NCBI GenBank assembly: GCA_027186245.1
Contig: CP114492.1
Span: 4,786,501 to 4,850,500, forward strand
Length of the DNA stretch: 64,000 bases
DNA from: Coriaria nepalensis
Taxonomy: Eukaryota > Streptophyta > Magnoliopsida > Cucurbitales > Coriariaceae
Direction: 5' to 3'
Position numbers and translations under genes: made by a program
The notes under the pieces: generated by a model
Databases searched by the model: none
What the model saw: only the letters and a program-made list of their open reading frames with translations
What the model was told of the DNA's origin: nothing
Shown: positions 50,946-62,554 of the stretch, piece after piece
Numbering within the stretch: the stretch's first letter is position 1
Layout of the letters: each line of letters opens with the position of its first letter

Positions 50946-53900
50946 CGAATTTCATGCCTAACTTGCAAATGACCTTTCGAAGGCAAGTAAGCATTTCTTT
51001 AATCTTCAAGTCATTCCAGTGACTCTATTTGAGTCAATAACTCGCTTGAAAGTAGTCCGAATGAATTGTACTTTCACCCTTGAAACATGACTTTGGTGCA
51101 TATCATGCAAATGATCTTTTGAAGCCAAGTATGCATTTGTTTAACCTTAAAATCATTCTAATGACTCATTTCAAGTCAATAACCAATTTGAAATTAGTTC
51201 GAACAAAATCTATTTTCGCACTTGAAACACGACCTACATGAAAAACTTGCAATTGAGATTTTAAAGGAAAGTATGCGTTTGGTTAATCTTGAAGTCATTT
51301 TAATGACTCTATTCAAGTCAATAACTCATTTGAAAGCTTTTGGAACGAATTCTATTTTCGCATTCCAAACACGAATTTTATTCATAACATGCAGATGATA
51401 TTTTGAAGCTAAGTATGCATTTGTTTCATTTTAAAATCATTCCAATGACTCTTTCCAAGTCAATAACTCATTTGAAGCTAGTTCGAACAAATTCTATTTT
51501 CGCACTTCAAACACGACCGACATGCAATACTTGCAATTGAGCTTTTAAAGAAAAGTACGGATTTGTTTAATCTTAAAGTCATTCCAATGACTCTATTCAA
51601 GTCAATAACTCATTTGAAGCTAGTTCGGACAAATTCTATTTTCGCACTTCAAACACAACCGACATGCAATACTTGCAACTGAGCTTTTAATGGAAAGTAT
51701 GCGTTTGGTTAATCTTGAAGTCATTTTAATGACTCTATTCAAGTCAATAACTCATTTGAAAGCTTTTGGAACGAATTCTATTTTCGCATTTCAAACACGA
51801 ATTTTATTCATAACATGCAGATGATATTTTGAAGCTAAGTATGCATTTGTTTCATTTTAAAATCATTCCAATGACTCTTTCCAAGTCAATAACTCATTTG
51901 AAGCTAGTTCGAACAAATTCTATTTTCGCACTTCAAACACGACCGACATGCAATACTTGCAATTGAGCTTTTAAAGAAAAGTACGGATTTGTTTAATCTT
52001 AAAGTCATTCCAATGACTCTATTCAAGTCAATAACTCATTTGAAGCTAGTTCGGACAAATTCTATTTTCGCACTTCAAACACAACCGACATGCAATACTT
52101 GCAATTGAGCTTTTAATGGAAAGTATGCGTTTGGTTAATCTTGAAGTCATTTTAATGACTCTATTCAAGTCAATAACTCATTTGAAAGCTTTTGGAACGA
52201 ATTCTATTTTCGCATTTCAAACACGAATTTTATTCATAACATGCAGATGATATTTTGAAGCTAAGTATGCATTTGTTTCATTTTAAAATCATTCCAATGA
52301 CTCTTTCCAAGTCAATAACTCATTTGAAGCTAGTTCGAACAAATTCTATTTTCGCACTTCAAACACGACCGACATGCAATACTTGCAATTGAGCTTTTAA
52401 AGAAAAGTACGGATTTGTTTAATCTTAAAGTCATTCCAATGACTCTATTCAAGTCAATAACTCATTTGAAGCTAGTTCGGACAAATTCTATTTTCGCACT
52501 TCAAACACAACCGACATGCAATACTTGCAATTGAGCTTTTAATGGAAAGTATGCGTTTGGTTAATCTTGAAGTCATTTTAATGACTCTATTCAAGTCAAT
52601 AACTCATTTGAAAGCTTTTGGAACGAATTCTATTTTCGCATTTCAAACACGAATTTTATTCATAACATGCAGATGATATTTTGAAGCTAAGTATGCATTT
52701 GTTTCATTTTAAAATCATTCCAATGACTCTTTCCAAGTCAATAACTCATTTGAAGCTAGTTCGAACAAATTCTATTTTCGCACTTCAAACACGACCGACA
52801 TGCAATACTTGCAATTGAGCTTTCAAAGAAAAGTACGGATTTGTTTAATCTTAACGTCATTCCAATGACTCTATTCAAGTCAATAACTCATTTGAAGCTA
52901 GTTCGGACAAATTCTATTTTCGCACTTCAAACACAACCGACATGCAATACTTGCAATTGAGCTTTTAATGGAAAGTATGCGTTTGGTTAATCTTGAAGTC
53001 ATTTTAATGACTCTATTCAAGTCAATAACTCATTTGAAAGCTTTTGGAACGAATTCTATTTTCGCATTTCAAACACGAATTTTATTCATAACATGCAGAT
53101 GATATTTTGAAGCTAAGTATGCATTTGTTTCATTTTAAAATCATTCCAATGACTCTTTCCAAGTCAATAACTCATTTGAAGCTAGTTCGAACAAATTCTA
53201 TTTTCGCACTTCAAACACGACCGACATGCAATACTTGCAATTGAGCTTTTAAAGAAAAGTACGGATTTGTTTAATCTTAAAGTCATTCCAATGACTCTAT
53301 TCAAGTCAATAACTCATTCGAAGCTAGTTCGGACAAATTCTATTTTCGCACTTCAAACACAACCGACATGCAATACTTGCAATTGAGCTTTTAATGGAAA
53401 GTATGCGTTTGGTTAATCTTGAAGTCATTTTAATGACTCTATTCAAGTCAATAACTCATTTGAAAGCTTTTGGAACGAATTCTATTTTCGCATTCCAAAC
53501 ACGAATTTTATTCATAACATGCAGATGATATTTTGAAGCTAAGTTTGCATTTGTTTCATTTTAAAATCATTCCAATGACTCTTTCCAAGTCAATAACTCA
53601 TTTGAAGCTAGTTCGAACAAATTCTATTTTCGCACTTCAAACACGACCGACATGCAATACTTGCAATTGAGCTTTCAAAGTAAAGTACGGATTTGTTTAA
53701 TCTTAACTTCATTCCAATGACTCTATTCAAGTCAATAACTCATTTGAAGCTAGTTCGGACAAATTCTATTTTCGCACTTCAAACACAACCGACATGCAAT
53801 ACTTGCAATTGAGCTTTTAATGGAAAGTATGCGTTTGGTTAATCTTGAAGTCATTTTAATGACTCTATTCAAGTCAATAACTCATTTGAAAGCTTTTGGA

Positions 53901-54745
53901 ACGAATTCTATTTTCGCATTTCAAACACGAATTTTATTCATAACATGCAGATGATATTTTGAAGCTAAGTATGCATTTGTTTCATTTTAAAATCATTCCA
54001 ATGACTCTTTCCAAGTCAATAACTCATTTGAAGCTAGTTCGAACAAATTCTATTTTCGCACTTCAAACACGACCGACATGCAATACTTGCAATTGAGCTT
54101 TTAAAGAAAAGTACGGATTTGTTTAATCTTAAAGTCATTCCAATGACTCTATTCAAGTCAATAACTCAGTTGAAGCTAGTTCGGACAAATTCTATTTTCG
54201 CACTTCAAACACAACCGACATGCAATACTTGCAATTGAGCTTTTAATGGAAAGTATGCGTTTGGTTAATCTTGAAGTCATTTTAATGACTGTATTCAAGT
54301 CAATAACTCGTTTGAAAGCTTTTGGAACGAATTCTATTTTCGCATTTCAAACACAAATTTTATTCATAACATGCAGATGATATTTTGAAGCTAAGTATGC
54401 ATTTGTTTCATTTTAAAATCATTCCAATGACTCTTTCCAAGTCAATAACTCATTTGAAGCTAGTTCGAACAAATTCTATTTTCGCACTTCAAACACGACC
54501 GACATGCAATACTTGCAATTGAGCTTTTAATGGAAAGTATGGATTTGTCTCATCTTAAAGTCATTCCGACGACTTTTTCCAAATTAATAACTCATTTAAA
54601 AGCATTTGGAACGAATTCTATTTTCGCGCTTCAAACACGACTTTTATGCATGACATGCAAATGATATTTTGAAGCTAAGAATGTATTATTTTCACCTTAA
54701 AATCATTCCAATGACTCTTCCCAAGTCAATAACTCAGTTGAAACC
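50912..54745 (+). repeat. HOR 25: 27-mer, relative of HOR 22 with a fusion
   Basis: 27 monomers and 3,834 bp: n=7 gives 28, minus one lost to an A/B* fusion at 54462-54603. D has TTGCCGC and CCTAAC. The GCAACTGAGC and ACTGTATTC markers sit 7,526 bp (53 monomers) after those of HOR 22. It also shares GCTTTCAAAG and AACTTC. Private changes are AAAGTAAAGTACGG at 53681, CACAAATTTT near 54353 and ATGTATTATT at 54684. Confidence 0.93.
54462..54603 (+). repeat. Fusion A/B* monomer (crossover scar)
   Basis: Begins as A (AGTTCGAACAAATTC, CACGACCGAC) and continues as B* (TTTTAATGGAAAG, GGATTTGTCTC, CCGACGAC). The normal order is A(ACAG)-B*-F; here the two are merged and 142 bp are lost. It is the counterpart of the gain at 43954 and the only HOR end without a separate right-cap A. 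Confidence 0.92.
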
Positions 54746-56874
54746 AGTTCAAACTAAATCCATTTTGCCACTTCAAATACGAATTTCATGCATAACTTGC
54801 AAATGACCTTTCGAAGGCAAGGAAGCATTTCTTTAATCTTCAAGTCATTCCAGTGACTCTATTTGAGTCAATAACTCGCTCGAAAGTAGTCCGAATGAAT
54901 TGTACTTTCACCCTTGAAACATGACTTTGGTGCATATCATGCAAATGATCTTTTGAAGCCAAGTATACATTTGTTTAACCTTAAAATCATTCTAATGACT
55001 CATTTCAAGTCAATAACCAATTTGAAATTAGTTCGAACAAAATCTATTTTCGCACTTGAAACACGACCTACATGAAAAACTTGCAATTGAGATTTTAAAG
55101 GAAAGTATGCGTTTGGTTAATCTTGAAGTCATTTTAATGACTCTATTCAAGTCAATAACTCATTTGAAAGCTTTTGGAACGAATTCTATTTTCGCATTCC
55201 AAACACGAATTTTATTCATAACATGCAGATGATATTTTGAAGCTAAGTATGCATTTGTTTCATTTTAAAATCATTCCAATGACTCTTTCCAAGTCAATAA
55301 CTCATTTGAAGCTAGTTCGGACAAATTCTATTTTCGCACTTCAAACACAACCGACATGCAATACTTGCAATTGAGCTTTTAATGGAAAGTATGCGTTTGG
55401 TTAATCTTGAAGTCATTTTAATGACTCTATTCAAGTCAATAACTCATTTGAAAGCTTTTGGAACGAATTCTATTTTCGCATTTCAAACACGAATTTTATT
55501 CATAAGATGCAGATGATATTTTGAAGCTAAGTATGCATTTGTTCATTTTAAAATCATTCCAATGACTCTTTCCAAGTCAATAACTCATTTGAAGCTAGTT
55601 CGAACAAATTCTATTTTCGCACTTCAAACACGACCGACATGCAATACTTGCAATTGAGCTTTTAAAGAAAAGTACGGATTTGTTTAATCTTAAAGTCATT
55701 CCAATGACTCTATTCAAGTCAATAACTCATTTGAAGCTAGTTCGGACAAATTTTATTTTCGCACTTCAAACACAACCGACATGCAATACTTGCAATTGAG
55801 CTTTTAATGGAAAGTATGCGTTTGGTTAATCTTGAAGTCATTTTAATGACTCTATTCAAGTCAATAACTCATTTGAAAGCTTTTGGAACGAATTCTATTC
55901 TCTCATTTCAAACACGAATTTTATTCATAACATGCAGATGATATTTTGAAGCTAAGTATGCATTTGTTTCATTTTAAAATCATTTCAATGACTCTTTCCA
56001 AGTCAATAACTCATTTGAAGCTAGTTCGAACAAATTCTATTTTCGCACTTCAAACACGACCGACATGCAATACTTGCAATTGAGCTTTTACAGAAAAGTA
56101 CGGATTTGTTTAATCTTAAAGTCATTCCAATGACTCTATTCAAGTCAATAACTCATTTGAAGCTAGTTCGGACAAATTCTATTTTCGCACTTCAAACACA
56201 ACCGACATGCAATACTTGCAATTGAGCTTTTAATGGAAAGTATGCGTTTGGTTAATCTTGAAGTCATTTTAATGACTCTATTCAAGTCAATAACTCATTT
56301 GAAAGCTTTTGGAACGAATTCTATTCTCTCATTTCAAACACGAATTTTATTCATAACATGCAGATGATATTTTGAAGCTAAGTATGCATTTGTTTCATTT
56401 TAAAATCATTCCAATGACTCTTTCCAAGTCAATAACTCATTTGAAGCTAGTTCGAACAAATTCTATTTTCGCACTTCAAACACGACCGACATGCAATACT
56501 TGCAATTGAGCTTTTACAGAAAAGTACGGATTTGTTTAATCTTAAAGTCATTCCAATGACTCTATTCAAGTCAATAACTCATTTGAAGCTAGTTCGGACA
56601 AATTCTATTTTCGCACTTCAAACACAACCGACATGCAATACTTGCAATTGAGCTTTTAATGGAAAGTATGGATTTGTCTCATCTTAAAGTCATTCCGACA
56701 ACTTTTTCCAAATTAATAACTCATTTAAAAGCATTTGGAACGAATTCTATTTTCGCGCTTCAAACACGACTTTTATGCATGACATGCAAATGATATTTTG
56801 AAGCTAAGAATGCATTATTTTCACCTTAAAATCATTCCAATGACTCTTCCCAAGTCAATAACTCAGTTGAAACC
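54746..56874 (+). repeat. HOR 26: 15-mer, A-skip class plus one trimer
   Basis: 15 monomers and 2,129 bp (2,130 - 1). It has the A-skip junction at 55313/55314, then C(CTCTC)-A(ACAG)-B present twice (from about 55881 and again from about 56307), which explains 12+3. A 1-bp deletion lies near 55541 (TTTGTTCATTTT). Private changes include GCTCGAAAG at 54881 and CATTTCAATG near 55981. ATAAGATGC appears in a C near 55503. B* has GACAACTT. Confidence 0.93.
55881..56732 (+). repeat. Tandem copy of a C-A-B trimer inside HOR 26
   Basis: Two consecutive 426-bp C-A-B blocks. Both begin with the rare TATTCTCTC form of C and both contain the GCTTTTACAG form of A, normally found once per HOR immediately before B*. 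The second block runs into B*. This is a duplication by one trimer step, the same step that sets n in other HORs, seen before the copies have diverged. Confidence 0.85.
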
Positions 56875-59146
56875 AGTTCAAACTAAATCCATTTTGCCAC
56901 TTCAAATACGAATTTCATGCCTAACTTGCAAATGACCTTTCGAAGGCAAGTAAGCATTTCTTTAATCTTCAAGTCATTCCAGTGACTCTATTTGAGTCAA
57001 TAACTCGCTTGAAAGTAGTCCGAATGAATTGTACTTTCACCCTTGAAACATGACTTTGGTGCATATCATGCAAATGATCTTTTGAAGCCAAGTATGCATT
57101 TGTTTAACCTTAAAATCATTCTAATGACTCATTTCAAGTCAATAACCAATTTGAAATTAGTTCGAACAAAATCTATTTTCGCACTTGAAACACGACCTAC
57201 ATGAAAAACTTGCAATTGAGATTTTAAAGGAAAGTATGCGTTTGGTTAATCTTGAAGTCATTTTAATGACTCTATTCAAGTCAATAACTCATTTGAAAGC
57301 TTTTGGAACGAATTCTATTTTCGCATTCCAAACACGAATTTTATTCATAACATGCAGATGATATTTTGAAGCTAAGTATGCATTTGTTTCATTTTAAAAT
57401 CATTCCAATGACTCTTTCCAAGTCAATAACTCATTTGAAGCTAGTTCGAACAAATTCTATTTTCGCACTTCAAACACGACCGACATGCAATACTTGCAAT
57501 TGAGCTTTTAAAGAAAAGTACGGATTTGTTTAATCTTAAAGTCATTCCAATGACTCTATTCAAGTCAATAACTCATTTGAAGCTAGTTCGGACAAATTCT
57601 ATTTTCGCACTTCAAACACAACCGACATGCAATACTTGCAATTGTGCTTTTAATGGAAAGTATGCGTTTGGTTAATCTTGAAGTCATTTTAATGACTCTA
57701 TTCAAGTCAATAACTCATTTGAAAGCTTTTGGAACGAATTCTATTTTCGCATTTCAAACACGAATTTTATTCATAACATGCAGATGATATTTTGAAGCTA
57801 AGTATGCATTTGTTTCATTTTAAAATCATTCCAATGACTCTTTCCAAGTCAATAACTCATTTGAAGCTAGTTCGAACAAATTCTATTTTCGCACTTCAAA
57901 CACGACCGACATGCAATACTTGCAATTGAGCTTTTAAAGAAAAGTACGGATTTGTTTAATCTTAAAGTCATTCCAATGACTCTATTCAAGTCAATAACTC
58001 ATTTGAAGCTAGTTCGGACAAATTCTATTTTCGCACTTCAAACACAACCGACATGCAATACTTGCAATTGAGCTTTTAATGGAAAGTATGCGTTTGGTTA
58101 ATCTTGAAGTCATTTTAATGACTCTATTCAAGTCAATAACTCATTTGAAAGCTTTTGGAACGAATTCTATTTTCGCATTTCAAACACGAATTTTATTCAT
58201 AACATGCAGATGATATTTTGAAGCTAAGTATGCATTTGTTTCATTTTAAAATCATTCCAATGACTCTTTCCAAGTCAATAACTCATTTGAAGCTAGTTCG
58301 AACAAATTCTATTTTCGCACTTCAAACACGACAGACATGCAATACTTGCAATTGAGCTTTTAAAGAAAAGTACGGATTTGTTTAATCTTAAAGTCATTCC
58401 AATGACTCTATTCAAGTCAATAACTCAGTTGAAGCTAGTTCGGACAAATTCTATTTTCGCACTTCAAACACAACCGACATGCAATACTTGCAATTGAGCT
58501 TTTAATGGAAAGTATGCGTTTGGTTAATCTTGAAGTCATTTTAATGACTGTATTCAAGTCAATAACTCGTTTGAAAGCTTTTGGAACGAATTCTATTTTC
58601 GCATTTCAAACACGAATTTTATTCATAAGATGCAGATGATATTTTGAAGCTAAGTATGCATTTGTTTCATTTTAAAATCATTCCAATGACTCTTTCCAAG
58701 TCAATAACTCATTTGAAGCTAGTTCGAACAAATTCTATTTTCGCACTTCAAACACGACCGACATGCAATACTTGCAATTGAGCTTTTACAGAAAAGTACG
58801 GATTTGTTTAATCTTAAAGTCATTCCAATGACTCTATTCAAGTCAATAACTCATTTGAAGCTAGTTCGGACAAATTCTATTTTCGCACTTCAAACACAAC
58901 CGACATGCAATACTTGCAATTGAGCTTTTAATGGAAAGTATGGATTTGTCTCATCTTAAAGTCATTCCGACGACTTTTTCCAAATTAATAACTCATTTAA
59001 AAGCATTTGGAACGAATTCTATTTTCGCGCTTCAAACACGACTTTTATGCATGACATGCAAATGATATTTTGAAGCTAAGAATGCATTATTTTCACCTTA
59101 AAATCATTCCAATGACTCTTCCCAAGTCAATAACTCAGTTGAAACC
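56875..59146 (+). repeat. HOR 27: 16-mer (n=3)
   Basis: 16 monomers and 2,272 bp. D has CCTAAC, the first core B has AATTGTGC (near 57641), the third A has the rare CACGACAGAC (near 58328), then CTCAGTTGAAG, ACTGTATTC/ACTCGTTTG and ATAAGATGC (near 58626). Its second half matches the second half of HORs 28 and 29. Confidence 0.95.
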
Positions 59147-60850
59147 AGTTCAAACTAAATCCATTTTGCCACTTCAAATACGAATTTCATGCATAACTTG
59201 CAAATGACCTTTCGAAGGCAAGGAAGCATTTCTTTAATCTTCAAGTCATTCCAGTGACTCTATTTGAGTCAATAACTCGCTTGAAAGTAGTCCGAATGAA
59301 TTGTACTTTCACCCTTGAAACATGACTTTGGTGCATATCATGCAAATGATCTTTTGAAGCCAAGTATGCATTTGTTTAACCTTAAAATCATTCTAATGAC
59401 TCATTTCAAGTCAATAACCAATTTGAAATTAGTTCGAACAAAATCTATTTTCGCACTTGAAACACGACCTACATGAAAAACTTGCAATTGAGATTTTAAA
59501 GGAAAGTATGCGTTTGGTTAATCTTGAAGTCATTTTAATGACTCTATTCAAGTCAATAACTCATTTGAAAGCTTTTGGAACGAATTCTATTTTCGCATTC
59601 CAAACACGAATTTTATTCATAACATGCAGATGATATTTTGAAGCTAAGTATGCATTTGTTTCATTTTAAAATCATTCCAATGACTCTTTCCAAGTCAATA
59701 ACTCATTTGAAGCTAGTTCGGACAAATTCTATTTTCGCACTTCAAACACAACCGACATGCAATACTTGCAATTGAGCTTTTAATGGAAAGTATGCGTTTG
59801 GTTAATCTTGAAGTCATTTTAATGACTCTATTCAAGTCAATAACTCATTTGAAAGCTTTTGGAACGAATTCTATTTTCGCATTTCAAACACGAATTTTAT
59901 TCATAACATGCAGATGATATTTTGAAGCTAAGTATGCATTTGTTTCATTTTAAAATCATTCCAATGACTCTTTCCAAGTCAATAACTCATTTGAAGCTAG
60001 TTCGAACAAATTCTATTTTCGCACTTCAAACACGACAGACATGCAATACTTGCAATTGAGCTTTTAAAGAAAAGTACGGATTTGTTTAATCTTAAAGTCA
60101 TTCCAATGACTCTATTCAAGTCAATAACTCAGTTGAAGCTAGTTCGGACAAATTCTATTTTCGCACTTCAAACACAACCGACATGCAATACTTGCAATTG
60201 AGCTTTTAATGGAAAGTATGCGTTTGGTTAATCTTGAAGTCATTTTAATGACTGTATTCAAGTCAATAACTCGTTTGAAAGCTTTTGGAACGAATTCTAT
60301 TTTCGCATTTCAAACACGAATTTTATTCATAAGATGCAGATGATATTTTGAAGCTAAGTATGCATTTGTTTCATTTTAAAATCATTCCAATGACTCTTTC
60401 CAAGTCAATAACTCATTTGAAGCTAGTTCGAACAAATTCTATTTTCGCACTTCAAACACGACCGACATGCAATACTTGCAATTGAGCTTTTACAGAAAAG
60501 TACGGATTTGTTTAATCTTAAAGTCATTCCAATGACTCTATTCAAGTCAATAACTCATTTGAAGCTAGTTCGGACAAATTCTATTTTCGCACTTCAAACA
60601 CAACCGACATGCAATACTTGCAATTGAGCTTTTAATGGAAAGTATGGATTTGTCTCATCTTAAAGTCATTCCGACGACTTTTTCCAAATTAATAACTCAT
60701 TTAAAAGCATTTGGAACGAATTCTATTTTCGCGCTTCAAACACGACTTTTATGCATGACATGCAAATGATATTTTGAAGCTAAGAATGCATTATTTTCAC
60801 CTTAAAATCATTCCAATGACTCTTCCCAAGTCAATAACTCAGTTGAAACC
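59147..60850 (+). repeat. HOR 28: 12-mer, A-skip class
   Basis: 12 monomers and 1,704 bp, with the A-skip junction at 59714/59715. D has CAAGGAAGC, but E has GTATGCATTT, unlike HORs 18, 21, 23 and 26. Carries CACGACAGAC, ACTGTATTC and ATAAGATGC from the HOR 27 line. So the front belongs to the A-skip class and the back to HOR 27. Confidence 0.95.
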
Positions 60851-62554
60851 AGTTCAAACTAAATCCATTTTGCCACTTCAAATACGAATTTCATGCATAA
60901 CTTGCAAATGACCTTTCGAAGGCAAGGAAGCATTTCTTTAATCTTCAAGTCATTCCAGTGACTCTATTTGAGTCAATAACTCGCTTGAAAGTAGTCCGAA
61001 TGAATTGTACTTTCACCCTTGAAACATGACTTTGGTGCATATCATGCAAATGATCTTTTGAAGCCAAGTATGCATTTGTTTAACCTTAAAATCATTCTAA
61101 TGACTCATTTCAAGTCAATAACCAATTTGAAATTAGTTCGAACAAAATCTATTTTCGCACTTGAAACACGACCTACATGAAAAACTTGCAATTGAGATTT
61201 TAAAGGAAAGTATGCGTTTGGTTAATCTTGAAGTCATTTTAATGACTCTATTCAAGTCAATAACTCATTTGAAAGCTTTTGGAACGAATTCTATTTTCGC
61301 ATTCCAAACACGAATTTTATTCATAACATGCAGATGATATTTTGAAGCTAAGTATGCATTTGTTTCATTTTAAAATCATTCCAATGACTCTTTCCAAGTC
61401 AATAACTCATTTGAAGCTAGTTCGGACAAATTCTATTTTCGCACTTCAAACACAACCGACATGCAATACTTGCAATTGAGCTTTTAATGGAAAGTATGCG
61501 TTTGGTTAATCTTGAAGTCATTTTAATGACTCTATTCAAGTCAATAACTCATTTGAAAGCTTTTGGAACGAATTCTATTTTCGCATTTCAAACACGAATT
61601 TTATTCATAACATGCAGATGATATTTTGAAGCTAAGTATGCATTTGTTTCATTTTAAAATCATTCCAATGACTCTTTCCAAGTCAATAACTCATTTGAAG
61701 CTAGTTCGAACAAATTCTATTTTCGCACTTCAAACACGACAGACATGCAATACTTGCAATTGAGCTTTTAAAGAAAAGTACGGATTTGTTTAATCTTAAA
61801 GTCATTCCAATGACTCTATTCAAGTCAATAACTCAGTTGAAGCTAGTTCGGACAAATTCTATTTTCGCACTTCAAACACAACCGACATGCAATACTTGCA
61901 ATTGAGCTTTTAATGGAAAGTATGCGTTTGGTTAATCTTGAAGTCATTTTAATGACTGTATTCAAGTCAATAACTCGTTTGAAAGCTTTTGGAACGAATT
62001 CTATTTTCGCATTTCAAACACGAATTTTATTCATAAGATGCAGATGATATTTTGAAGCTAAGTATGCATTTGTTTCATTTTAAAATCATTCCAATGACTC
62101 TTTCCAAGTCAATAACTCATTTGAAGCTAGTTCGAACAAATTCTATTTTCGCACTTCAAACACGACCGACATGCAATACTTGCAATTGAGCTTTTACAGA
62201 AAAGTACGGATTTGTTTAATCTTAAAGTCATTCCAATGACTCTATTCAAGTCAATAACTCATTTGAAGCTAGTTCGGACAAATTCTATTTTCGCACTTCA
62301 AACACAACCGACATGCAATACTTGCAATTGAGCTTTTAATGGAAAGTATGGATTTGTCTCATCTTAAAGTCATTCCGACGACTTTTTCCAAATTAATAAC
62401 TCATTTAAAAGCATTTGGAACGAATTCTATTTTCGCGCTTCAAACACGACTTTTATGCATGACATGCAAATGATATTTTGAAGCTAAGAATGCATTATTT
62501 TCACCTTAAAATCATTCCAATGACTCTTCCCAAGTCAATAACTCAGTTGAAACC
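60851..62554 (+). repeat. HOR 29: 12-mer, copy of HOR 28
   Basis: 12 monomers and 1,704 bp, with the A-skip junction at 61418/61419. No difference from HOR 28 was found by eye, so this is a very recent tandem duplicate or an assembly repeat. Confidence 0.95.
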
